Position numbers and translations under genes: made by a program. Below, one piece after another: positions 1 to 6,810 of a stretch of DNA of 16,783 nt (its first letter is position 1; each line of letters begins with the position of its first letter). The notes beneath the pieces were generated by a model. It was not told the DNA's origin. It made no database searches and was given only the letters and a program-made list of their open reading frames with translations. Origin of the DNA: an uncultured Clostridia bacterium (GTDB taxonomy: Bacteria; Bacillota; Clostridia; Christensenellales; Pumilibacteraceae); the NCBI GenBank assembly GCA_934247335.1, contig CAKQJJ010000014.1, forward strand, positions 1 through 16,783. Reading direction: 5' to 3'.

Positions 1-338
1 CGATAGTATCCACGCTGTTGTGTCCGTTCTTTTCCAAAGACTACGTGCTTTGCAAATATTTCTTTGGTAAAAAACCGACTAAAATGTATTTGTGGCAGCT
101 TTTCTACGCGGCGATAACGGCGGCGATAACCGCGCTTTCGTACTTCGTGTGCAACGTGTGGCTGCCGGCAAACGGCTGGGGCGGACTGATACGAAACGGA
201 TTTATAGCGCTGTTTATGTCGGCGGGAGCGGTAATACTTTCCACTTTCTTTACCGACAAGTTCCGCTACGTGCTTGCCACGGCAAAAAGACTTTTACGCC
301 GCGAAAAATCGGGCGAGGGGGAACAAAATGGACAATAA
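1..338 (+). CDS. Polysaccharide/oligosaccharide flippase, C-terminal fragment (5' end outside window)
   Basis: The open frame enters from the left edge (first full codon at base 3) and ends with TAA at 336-338, so only about 111 C-terminal residues are visible. They hold a short basic stretch (KYFFGKKPTKMY), two hydrophobic segments (QLFYAAITAAITALSYFV and GFIALFMSAGAVILSTFF), then an Arg/Lys-rich cytoplasmic tail. This is how Wzx-type flippases of the MATE/MOP superfamily commonly end in Bacillota; such proteins move lipid-linked glycan units across the membrane. The following licD-type gene starts inside this frame (11-base overlap), which supports one transcript for glycan export and decoration. 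The family call rests on the tail's organisation and context, since the more diagnostic N-terminal part is missing; another polytopic membrane protein is possible. Confidence 0.6.
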   Translation, partial: IVSTLLCPFFSKDYVLCKYFFGKKPTKMYLWQLFYAAITAAITALSYFVCNVWLPANGWGGLIRNGFIALFMSAGAVILSTFFTDKFRYVLATAKRLLRREKSGEGEQNGQ

Positions 339-1146
339 TCTTCTTGACAGAATTCACGAAATATCTCTCGGCATACTGAAAGTTTTGGACGAGGCGTGCC
401 GAAAAAACGGAATAGACTATACGATTGCGTACGGAACCATGCTGGGCGCCGTTCGTCACGGCGGCTTCATTCCGTGGGACGACGACGTCGACCTTGTGAT
501 GACCAAAGAAAACTACGACAAATTTCTTTCGGTGTGCGACGATATTCTGCCCGATTACTTAATGGTCGAGTGCGCCGAACATAACCCCGACTATCCGTTT
601 AATTTTGCCAAAGTCGTGGACATGCGAACGACGTTCGTCGAGGCGGATTTCCGCAAACTGAATTACAAAAAAGGCGTTTCGGTGGACATTTTTCCCGCCT
701 ACCGCGTGCGCGACGACCGGAAATTCATCGAAAAATATTGTAAAAAAAATCGCGTAAACGCGGCGCTTCGTACCGCTTACGACGACAGTTGCATAGCCCG
801 TTTTCACGGTGGCAAAAAACTGTGCTTTATCGCGGCGCACCTTCTTGCCAAATGCCGCGGACTTAAAAATCTCAATAAAAGCGTTAAAAAGAGATTGGAG
901 CGCGAACATGAAAACGGCGGAACTCTTTCGGTTGTGGAATACGCCTGCCCGCGCACCGTCCCGTACACAACGTACGAAGACACCGTAGACTATTCTTTCG
1001 ACGGGCTTACAGTGCGCGGAGTTCGCGATTACGACGGGTACTTAAAAGCCGAGTTCGGCGATTACATGAGTCTGCCGCCGGTCGAGCAGCGCGTCTGCCA
1101 CATCGACAAAACGTCGGAAATAGATCTTGATACGCCTTGTAAATAA
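328..1146 (+). CDS. LicD family phosphotransferase (surface glycan decoration)
   Basis: A 272-residue protein of the LicD/fukutin-related nucleotidyltransferase fold. Founding LicD members transfer phosphocholine from CDP-choline to teichoic acid or lipooligosaccharide. The diagnostic block is intact: YGTMLGAVRHGG at residues 35-46 followed by FIPWDDDVDLVM (47-58), where the DDDVD acidic residues (51-55) bind the metal. Near the C-terminus, a region ending in YDGYLKAEFGDYMSLPP is also typical. The ATG at 328 is preferred over an in-frame start at 274 because a GAGGGGGA Shine-Dalgarno sits just upstream and the homologous region begins there. The gene overlaps the flippase tail by 11 bases and is followed 43 bases later by the aminotransferase gene. 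The substituent it transfers cannot be read from sequence; the neighbouring aminotransferase and CTP-transferase suggest a CDP-linked amino compound. Confidence 0.9.
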   Translation: MDNNLLDRIHEISLGILKVLDEACRKNGIDYTIAYGTMLGAVRHGGFIPWDDDVDLVMTKENYDKFLSVCDDILPDYLMVECAEHNPDYPFNFAKVVDMRTTFVEADFRKLNYKKGVSVDIFPAYRVRDDRKFIEKYCKKNRVNAALRTAYDDSCIARFHGGKKLCFIAAHLLAKCRGLKNLNKSVKKRLEREHENGGTLSVVEYACPRTVPYTTYEDTVDYSFDGLTVRGVRDYDGYLKAEFGDYMSLPPVEQRVCHIDKTSEIDLDTPCK

Positions 1147-1189
1147 CGAAAAACCGCATTGAAAACCGATTATATAAGAGGATAAAAGT

Positions 1190-2263
1190 ATGAAAAATTT
1201 CGCAGTGGGTCCGGTAACGTCGGACGAAGATATTCTTGCAATAGGCGCCGAGCAGGTGCCGTATTTCCGCACGAGCGAGTTTTCTGCCGTAATGCTGGAA
1301 AACGAAAAACTTATGCTTAAATTCATGAAAGCGCCCGGTGGTAGCCGCGCGGTGTTCCTCACGGGCTCGGGTACGGCTGCAATGGAAGCGGCTGTAATCA
1401 ACTCGCTTACCAAAGAGGACAAAGCGCTCGTAATAAACGGCGGTTCGTTCGGACACAGGTTTTGCGAAATACTGGATATCCACGGAATTCCGTACGAGCA
1501 GATCGAGCTGAGCCCGGGCGAAGGACTTACGGAAGAAAAACTGTATTCGTTCGACGGCAAAGGATACACAGCTCTGCTCGTAAACGGCTGCGAAACGTCA
1601 ACCGGCGTTAAGTACGACGTTGAACAAATCGGGGCGTTTTGCCGTAAAAACGATATGTTTTATATTCTCGACGCCGTAAGTATGTTTATCGCCGATCCGA
1701 TAGATATGGCAGGCATAGGCGCCGATATAATAATAACAGGTTCGCAAAAAGCGCTTGCGTGTCCGCCCGGAGTGTCGATTGCGGCGCTTTCCCCGCGCGC
1801 GGTCGAACGTGCGTATAAGATAAATCCCGGCTGCATGTACCTGAGTTTCGCGCTTGCCCTGAGTAACGGCGAACGCGGTCAGACGCCGTTCACGCCTGCC
1901 GTCGGAACGCTTTTACAGATAAACGCGCGCCTTAAACAAATAGACGAAAATGGCGGAATAGAAGCCGAAACCGCACGCGTTGCAGCACTCGCCGCTTATT
2001 TCCGCGAAAAAATAACGGATTTTCCGTTCGAGTTTGCAACAAATTCGCCATCGAACGCCGTAACGTCGCTGCATCCGACCACTTGCCCGGCATACAAAAT
2101 CTTCACCGTGCTTAAAGACGAATACGGCATATGGATTTGCCCCAACGGCGGCGATCTTAAAGACGAAATATTCCGCGTCGGACATATAGGCGCGCTTAAA
2201 AAAGAGGATTACGATTGCCTAATTTCGGCTTTTTCCGACCTTAAAAAGCGCGGAATAATCTGA
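1190..2263 (+). CDS. Class V PLP-dependent aminotransferase (AGXT / 2-aminoethylphosphonate transaminase-like)
   Basis: A 357-residue fold-type I PLP enzyme. The N-terminus (MKNFAVGPVT) matches the start of the alanine-glyoxylate / 2-aminoethylphosphonate-pyruvate aminotransferase group. GSGTAAMEAA is the cofactor phosphate-binding segment; LDAVSMF holds the Asp that contacts the PLP ring nitrogen; GSQKALACPPG (from residue 184) holds the Schiff-base lysine, K187. A Shine-Dalgarno (AGAGGA) lies 7 bases before the ATG. The gene sits between licD and a CTP-transferase fusion, so it probably supplies an amino group to the compound that is CDP-activated and then attached to a surface polymer. Candidates are 2-aminoethylphosphonate or an amino-alditol phosphate such as serinol phosphate. 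No PEP mutase or phosphonopyruvate decarboxylase is visible, so a phosphonate product is unproven. Family confidence is high, substrate confidence low. Confidence 0.87.
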   Translation: MKNFAVGPVTSDEDILAIGAEQVPYFRTSEFSAVMLENEKLMLKFMKAPGGSRAVFLTGSGTAAMEAAVINSLTKEDKALVINGGSFGHRFCEILDIHGIPYEQIELSPGEGLTEEKLYSFDGKGYTALLVNGCETSTGVKYDVEQIGAFCRKNDMFYILDAVSMFIADPIDMAGIGADIIITGSQKALACPPGVSIAALSPRAVERAYKINPGCMYLSFALALSNGERGQTPFTPAVGTLLQINARLKQIDENGGIEAETARVAALAAYFREKITDFPFEFATNSPSNAVTSLHPTTCPAYKIFTVLKDEYGIWICPNGGDLKDEIFRVGHIGALKKEDYDCLISAFSDLKKRGII

Positions 2264-2295
2264 AAAAACGGGCGTTTTAATTAAAGGAGCGAAAA

Positions 2296-3624
2296 ATGGT
2301 TAAAGTAATAACGTACGGCACGTTCGACGTGTTGCACGAGGGGCATATCCGCCTGTTAAAGCGAGCCAAGGCTCTCGGCGATTACCTTATAGTGGGAGTC
2401 ACCGGCGACGATTACGATTTAAGCCGCGGCAAAATAAACAATCGCCAGTCGGTGTCCGACCGTATAGAAGCCGTGCGCGAAACCGGTCTTGCCGACGAAA
2501 TAATCGTAGAAGAGTACGACGGTCAGAAAATCGACGACGTACGAAAGTACGGAGCGGATATTTTCGCCATCGGTTCGGACTGGGAAGGCAAGTTCGACTA
2601 TCTGCGCGATTATTGCAAAGTAGTGTATCTGCCGCGCACCGAAGGCGTAAGCAGCACCGAAATCCGCTCGAAAAGCCGTAATCTGCGGCTCGGAGTGGTG
2701 GGCGAAGTGCCGTTTATCAAAAAATACATCCGCGAAAGCGAATTCGTAAACGGCTGCCGCGTGTCCGGCGCGTGTTCTGCCGACGGCGAATTTTTGCGCT
2801 CGCTGGACGTCGAACTGAAAACCGACGACTACGATAAGCTTCTGGACTGCTCCGACGCCGTGTACGTCGCTTCGCACCCGTCGCTTCACTACGAGCAGAT
2901 TAAAAAAGCAATCGAAAAGGGCAAGCACGTGTTGTGCGAAAGCCCCATCGCGTTGTCCGAAGCCGATTGCGCCGAGCTGTTTGCTCTCGCAAAGCAAAAG
3001 GGAGTTATTCTTGCCGACGCAATCAAAACCGCTTATTCCACCGCGTATACGCGCATGCTGCTGCTTGTAAAAAGCGGCGCGATAGGAAAGCCGGTCGCCG
3101 TGGACGCAACCTGCACTTCGCTTACCGAAATAGGTTCCGACCCCGATTATTTCCGTAAAAACTGGAACAGTTCGTGCGCCTGGGGACCCACCGCGCTTTT
3201 GCCGGTGTTTCAGATACTCGGCACCGATTATAAGGATATGCGGATAGCCTCGGTGTTTGCCGACGAGAACAAAAATTTCGACCGCTTTTCCAAATTCGAT
3301 TTTACTTTCGACTGCGCCGTGGCAACCGTCAAGGTGGGCAGCGGAGTCAAGTCCGAGGGCGAACTTATAGTGTCCGGAACAAACGGCTACGTTTACGTCC
3401 CCGCGCCGTGGTGGAAAACCGATTATTTCGAGGTGCGGTACGAAAACGCAACCGAAAACAAGCGCTATTTCTATCAGCTTAACGGCGAGGGCATACGCTA
3501 CGAGATAGTGGCGTTCGTAAAAGCGGTGGAAAACGGAAAGATGACCGATTGCGTTTCGCAGGGCATTTCCCGCGAGATATGCAAAGTCGTGTCAAAGCGA
3601 GAAAGAACGGAAATCAAGGCATAA
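2296..3624 (+). CDS. TagD-like cytidylyltransferase fused to a Gfo/Idh/MocA-like oxidoreductase domain
   Basis: A 442-residue two-domain protein. Residues 1-127 form a glycerol-3-phosphate cytidylyltransferase-type domain: GTFDVLHEGH (8-17) contains the HxGH CTP-binding motif (H14, H17), and RTEGVSSTEI (114-123) is the RTxGxSST motif. From about residue 130 a Gfo/Idh/MocA-like Rossmann domain follows, recognised by DAVYVASHPSLHYEQ and KGKHVLCESPIAL. Two residues normally needed for dehydrogenase activity deviate: the EKP motif is ESP (215-217, Ser216 for the catalytic Lys), and the glycine-rich loop reads GEVPFI (136-141) where GxGxxG/A is usual. The second half may therefore bind a ligand without classical redox chemistry, or may use another residue. 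The ATG has a strong AAAGGAG site. Role inferred: CTP activation of a phosphorylated small molecule for LicD, possibly after the aminotransferase step. Confidence 0.85.
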   Translation: MVKVITYGTFDVLHEGHIRLLKRAKALGDYLIVGVTGDDYDLSRGKINNRQSVSDRIEAVRETGLADEIIVEEYDGQKIDDVRKYGADIFAIGSDWEGKFDYLRDYCKVVYLPRTEGVSSTEIRSKSRNLRLGVVGEVPFIKKYIRESEFVNGCRVSGACSADGEFLRSLDVELKTDDYDKLLDCSDAVYVASHPSLHYEQIKKAIEKGKHVLCESPIALSEADCAELFALAKQKGVILADAIKTAYSTAYTRMLLLVKSGAIGKPVAVDATCTSLTEIGSDPDYFRKNWNSSCAWGPTALLPVFQILGTDYKDMRIASVFADENKNFDRFSKFDFTFDCAVATVKVGSGVKSEGELIVSGTNGYVYVPAPWWKTDYFEVRYENATENKRYFYQLNGEGIRYEIVAFVKAVENGKMTDCVSQGISREICKVVSKRERTEIKA

Positions 3625-3629
3625 ATCGG

Positions 3630-3657
3630 GTTTTTACAGGTGAAAAGCCGTAAAAAC
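3630..3657. repeat. Inverted repeat (hairpin) ahead of pyrK
   Basis: GTTTTTAC (3630-3637) and GTAAAAAC (3650-3657) are perfect 8-base inverted arms around a 12-base loop, six bases after the stop of the fusion gene. No T-run follows, so it is not a convincing intrinsic terminator; it could be a weak processing or attenuation hairpin before pyrKD. A TATAAT at 3669-3674 lies just downstream but has no good -35 at the right distance. No PyrR-type binding sequence was recognised. Confidence 0.35.
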
Positions 3658-3704
3658 GCTTGGCAAATTATAATATCGTTAATAAAACTAAAAACGGAGG
3701 TATT

Positions 3705-4436
3705 ATGGAAAAAGTATTGTTATCCGTCGTAAGCAATAAAAAACTGACGGAAAACGTGTATGAAATGAAGCTTAAAGGCGACGTTTCGGCGATAACCGCG
3801 CCCGGACAGTTTGTCGAAATCAAAATAGACGACTGCTTTCTGCGCCGCCCGATATCGGTGTGCGACGCGGAGGGCGACGTCCTTACGATAATCTACAAAA
3901 CCGTGGGTAAAGGCACCGACAAAATGAGTACGTTCCTGCCCGGAAAAACGCTGGATATTCTCACGGGATTGGGAAACGGTTACGACCTGACCGTATCGGG
4001 CGACAAACCGCTGCTCGTCGGCGGAGGCGTGGGCGTTCCGCCGCTGTATAAGCTTAGTAAACAGCTTATCGCGCAGGGCAAAAAGCCGCAGGTTGTGCTC
4101 GGCTTCAACACAAAGGACGAAATTTTCTACGAAAACGAATTTAAGGCAATCGGCGCGGACGTGTACGTCGCAACGGCGGACGGCAGCTACGGAACCAAGG
4201 GCTTCGTCACTGACGTCATCAAAAATCTCGACTACACGTATTTTTACGCGTGCGGACCCATGCCCATGTTCAAGGCAATGGAAAAAGTGGTTTCGACAAG
4301 CGGACAGTACAGTTTCGAGGCAAGAATGGGCTGCGGATTCGGCGCGTGCATGGGCTGCTCGATCATGACGGCAAACGGATCCAAACGCGTGTGTAAGGAA
4401 GGTCCTGTTTTCAAACGCGAGGAGGTTATATGGTAG
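3705..4436 (+). CDS. pyrK: Dihydroorotate dehydrogenase 1B electron-transfer subunit PyrK
   Basis: A 243-residue flavoprotein that carries electrons from dihydroorotate oxidation in PyrD to NAD+ through FAD and a [2Fe-2S] cluster, in pyrimidine synthesis. Visible motifs are RRPIS (47-51) for FAD binding, GGGVG (106-110) and a later ACGPMPMF segment for the pyridine-nucleotide domain, and a C-terminal cluster motif with Cys210, Cys215, Cys218 and Cys230. The start is ATG 3705, preceded by CGGAGG 4-8 bases upstream; an upstream in-frame start at 3660 has no ribosome-binding site and adds a tail absent from PyrK. Its stop overlaps the pyrD start, which fits equimolar production of a heterotetramer. 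The upstream gap of 80 bases holds an inverted repeat. Confidence 0.96.
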   Translation: MEKVLLSVVSNKKLTENVYEMKLKGDVSAITAPGQFVEIKIDDCFLRRPISVCDAEGDVLTIIYKTVGKGTDKMSTFLPGKTLDILTGLGNGYDLTVSGDKPLLVGGGVGVPPLYKLSKQLIAQGKKPQVVLGFNTKDEIFYENEFKAIGADVYVATADGSYGTKGFVTDVIKNLDYTYFYACGPMPMFKAMEKVVSTSGQYSFEARMGCGFGACMGCSIMTANGSKRVCKEGPVFKREEVIW

Positions 4437-5344
4437 ACACTAAGGTAAATCTGTGCGGCTGGGTGCTTGACAACCCCGTAATCGCAACCAGCGGAACGTT
4501 CGGCTACGGCAAAGAATTTTCCAAATTTTACGACATAAACATGCTGGGTACGTTCTCTTTCAAGGGAACGACGGTAGAGCCGAGATTCGGCAACCCCCTG
4601 CCCCGTATCGCCGATTGCGACAGCGGAATGCTGCTCTCGATAGGCTTGCAGAATAACGGCATCGACCACGTTATAGCGCACGAACTGCCCGAAATGAAGC
4701 AGTATTTCCACAAAAAAGTCATCGCCAACTGCGCGGGATTCTGCGTGGACGACTACGTGACGCTTGCCAAAAAACTCGACGATCAGGAACAGGTGGGCAT
4801 AATCGAACTCAACGTCAGCTGCCCCAACGTGGGAGCGGGCGGAACGGCTATCGGCACCGACTGCGTAAACCTCGAAAAAACGGTGAGAGAAGTCAAAAAA
4901 GTGACGAGTAAAACCGTGTTCGTAAAGCTTACGCCTGCCGTAACCGATATCGTTTCCATCGCAAAGTCGGCTGAAAACGGCGGCGCGGACGGCATAAGCA
5001 TGATCAACACGCTTACGGGTATGCGTATAAATCTCAAAACCCGCAAGTCGATAATTCAGAACATAGCCGCCGGTTATTCCGGTCCCGCGCTGTTCCCGCT
5101 GGCGCTCAGCATGATTTACAAGGTTTACGACGCGGTAAAAATACCCATTATCGGAATCGGCGGAGTTACGAGCGCCGAACACGTCGTCGAAATGATGATG
5201 GCGGGCGCAACCGCGGTGGGCGTGGGTTCGGCAAATCTCGTCAACCCCTACGCGTGCAAGGAAATAATAGAGGACTTGCCGCGAGTAATGCAAAAGTACG
5301 GTATCGAAAAGCTGTCCGACATCACCGGCGCGGCTCACAGATAG
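4430..5344 (+). CDS. pyrD: Dihydroorotate dehydrogenase 1B catalytic subunit PyrD
   Basis: A 304-residue FMN enzyme oxidising dihydroorotate to orotate, the fourth step of UMP synthesis. Type 1B features are all present: the KGTT motif (K45), NVSCPN (128-133) with the catalytic base Cys131, KLTPAVTDI with the FMN-contacting lysine, MINTLTGMRI, a GYSGPAL segment, and the phosphate-binding IGIGGVTSAE and VGVGSAN loops. A catalytic cysteine rather than serine, together with an adjacent pyrK, marks the NAD-dependent 1B class. Its ATG lies within the last codons of pyrK, with the GGAGG ribosome-binding site inside the pyrK frame. A strong intrinsic terminator follows 57 bases after the stop, so pyrD ends the transcript. 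The segment before the catalytic loop reads GLQNNG where GLQNPG is more usual, a small variation. Confidence 0.97.
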   Translation: MVDTKVNLCGWVLDNPVIATSGTFGYGKEFSKFYDINMLGTFSFKGTTVEPRFGNPLPRIADCDSGMLLSIGLQNNGIDHVIAHELPEMKQYFHKKVIANCAGFCVDDYVTLAKKLDDQEQVGIIELNVSCPNVGAGGTAIGTDCVNLEKTVREVKKVTSKTVFVKLTPAVTDIVSIAKSAENGGADGISMINTLTGMRINLKTRKSIIQNIAAGYSGPALFPLALSMIYKVYDAVKIPIIGIGGVTSAEHVVEMMMAGATAVGVGSANLVNPYACKEIIEDLPRVMQKYGIEKLSDITGAAHR

Positions 5345-5400
5345 ACGAATACTTCGCATTTGACCCGATTTTTTATCGTAAATAAGAATTAAATTAAAGA

Positions 5401-5453
5401 CGTCGCCGTTTGCGTTTCGCAGGTTTGCGGAAATTTCCACGGCGGCGTTTTTT
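5401..5453 (+). terminator. Rho-independent terminator after pyrKD
   Basis: CGTCGCCGT (5401-5409) pairs with ACGGCGGCG (5439-5447) in a 9-bp stem with one G-U pair, followed by six T residues (5448-5453). It lies directly downstream of pyrD and before the Fur-type box, separating the pyrimidine genes from the flavodiiron operon. Confidence 0.85.
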
Positions 5454-5506
5454 ATTTAAAATAATGGCGTTACCCTCTCAAAAGCTTAACGATCGGTCTT
5501 ATTAAA

Positions 5507-5528
5507 TGATAATGATTATCAATTATCA
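5507..5528. promoter_or_regulatory. Fur/PerR-family operator (perfect 7-1-7 box plus an extra half-site)
   Basis: TGATAATGATTATCA at 5507-5521 is a perfect 7-1-7 palindrome identical to the Bacillus-type Fur box core, TGATAATnATTATCA. A further ATTATCA half-site follows immediately (5522-5528). The PerR box (TTATAATnATTATAA) differs at few positions, so Fur and PerR cannot be separated by eye. It precedes the flavodiiron gene. In Clostridium acetobutylicum, PerR represses flavodiiron and rubrerythrin genes, which makes PerR-type control attractive. The box ends 21 bases before the called -35, but it would overlap an alternative promoter (TTAACG 5486-5491, 16 bases, GATAAT 5508-5513). Confidence 0.85.
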
Positions 5529-5549
5529 CACGATTTTCGTCAAAAAGTC

Positions 5550-5578
5550 TTGACAAAACTATCTTCGTGTGGTAATCT
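5550..5578 (+). promoter_or_regulatory. Sigma-A-type promoter for the flavodiiron operon
   Basis: A consensus -35 TTGACA (5550-5555), a 17-base spacer, and TAATCT (5573-5578) preceded by TGG, an extended -10. The expected start of transcription is near 5585, about 68 bases before the TTG start codon. The -10 is imperfect (three of six), partly compensated by the TG extension and the perfect -35. Confidence 0.6.
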
Positions 5579-5652
5579 TTAAACGTAACGAAAACGCGCC
5601 GCGTTCTGCGCGAAAAAAACCGCTTCGCAAAGCGAAAAAAGAGGAAACACAA

Positions 5653-6810
5653 TTGGAAATAAGTAAAAACATTTTATACGTCGGCGTAAACGACTACGAC
5701 GTAGACCTTTTCGAGGGTCAATATAAGGTAAAAAACGGAATGTCGTACAATTCGTACGTGATCCGCGATCAAAAAATCGCCGTTATGGACACCGTGGACA
5801 AGCATTTCGGAGAAAAGTGGCTTGAAAACCTGGAAAAAGCTCTCGGCGGAAAAGAGCCCGACTATCTCGTTATTCATCACATGGAGCCCGATCATTCGGC
5901 TAATATCGCGCGCTTTATTGAAAAATATCCGCAGGCAAAAGTAGTTTCAAGCCGCGCGGCGTTTGCCATGATGAAAAACTTTTTCGGCAAAGACTATTCG
6001 CAAAACGGCATAACGATAAAAGAGGGCGACGTACTCGAACTGGGCGAACACTCGCTTACGTTCGTCGCCGCGCCCATGGTGCATTGGCCCGAAGTCATGG
6101 TTTCGTACGAAAAAAGCGAAAAAACGCTGTTCTCCGCCGACGCGTTCGGCTCGTTCGGAGCAGTGGGCAGCGGAGCGGGAATCGACGAATACAGAAGATA
6201 TTATATAGGAATAGTGGGAAAATACGGCGTTCAGGCGCAGTCGCTGCTTAAAAAAGCCGCCGCGCTCGATATAGCTCGCATTTGCCCGCTGCACGGCGAA
6301 ATTCTCACCGATAAAATAGGCGAGTTCGTAGGATTATACGACAAATGGTCGCGCTACGAAGCCGAAAAAGAGGGCGTTACGATAGCCTATACCTCGGTGT
6401 ACGGCAACACCAAAGCCGCCGCAACCGAACTTTATGAAAAACTGAAAGAAAAGGGCGTGCTCGCGCATATCTTCGACCTTGCGCGCTCCGACATGTCCGA
6501 GGCGGTTTCCTCGGCGTTCGAGCTTAGTAAACTCGTACTGGCAACCACGACTTACAACGGCGAATTGTTCCCGTTTATGCGTGAGTTCGTGTCCGCGCTT
6601 ACCGAACGCAATTATCAGAACCGCACTATTGCCGTTATAGACAACGGATCGTGGGCGCCGCAGTGCGAAAAAATAATCAAAAAGTGCTTTGAAAACTCCA
6701 AAAACGTCGTTTTTGCGCAGAATAACGTCACGATTCTTTCGGCTATGAACGAGCAGAACGAATGGCAGTTGGCTTTGCTTGCCGACGAGCTTTCGGAGAA
6801 AAACGCATGA
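5653..6810 (+). CDS. fprA: Flavodiiron protein (A-type flavoprotein, O2/NO reductase)
   Basis: A 385-residue two-domain cytosolic enzyme that reduces O2 to water, or NO to N2O, protecting anaerobes. The N-terminal metallo-beta-lactamase-like domain carries all di-iron ligands: H76-x-E78-x-D80-H81, H144 (MVHWPE), D163 (SADAFGSFG) and H214 (CPLHGE). The C-terminal flavodoxin domain begins near residue 240 with the FMN phosphate loop TSVYGNT (247-253). The start chosen is TTG 5653, 5-12 bases after AAAGAGGAAA; it gives the usual N-terminus (ISKNILYVGVNDYDVDLFEG). An in-frame GTG at 5569 would add a basic 28-residue tail, lacks a ribosome-binding site and lies before the predicted transcription start. 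No rubredoxin domain is attached, so a separate electron donor is needed. A Fur/PerR-type box lies upstream; the next gene overlaps by four bases (ATGA). Confidence 0.95.
   Translation: MEISKNILYVGVNDYDVDLFEGQYKVKNGMSYNSYVIRDQKIAVMDTVDKHFGEKWLENLEKALGGKEPDYLVIHHMEPDHSANIARFIEKYPQAKVVSSRAAFAMMKNFFGKDYSQNGITIKEGDVLELGEHSLTFVAAPMVHWPEVMVSYEKSEKTLFSADAFGSFGAVGSGAGIDEYRRYYIGIVGKYGVQAQSLLKKAAALDIARICPLHGEILTDKIGEFVGLYDKWSRYEAEKEGVTIAYTSVYGNTKAAATELYEKLKEKGVLAHIFDLARSDMSEAVSSAFELSKLVLATTTYNGELFPFMREFVSALTERNYQNRTIAVIDNGSWAPQCEKIIKKCFENSKNVVFAQNNVTILSAMNEQNEWQLALLADELSEKNA

Noticed and set aside
1190..2263. Calling the aminotransferase phnW (AEP transaminase) outright
   Set aside because: Motifs fit the wider AGXT/AEPT group, but no PEP mutase or phosphonopyruvate decarboxylase is in the window, so the substrate is left open.
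3660..3704. An in-frame upstream start for PyrK
   Set aside because: No ribosome-binding site; the ATG at 3705 has CGGAGG and gives the normal N-terminus.
4244..5440. A 398-codon open frame on the minus strand opposite pyrD and the end of pyrK
   Set aside because: It mirrors a well-supported gene pair, has low-complexity His/Arg/Val-rich composition typical of antisense frames in this codon usage, shows no recognisable motif, and has no ribosome-binding site.
5470..5652. A 60-codon minus-strand frame over the fprA leader
   Set aside because: It covers the Fur-type box and promoter, lacks a good ribosome-binding site and has no recognisable domain.
5569..5652. GTG 5569 as the start of the flavodiiron protein
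   Set aside because: No Shine-Dalgarno, it lies upstream of the predicted transcription start, and adds a basic tail not seen in the family; TTG 5653 has AAAGAGGAAA and the standard N-terminus.
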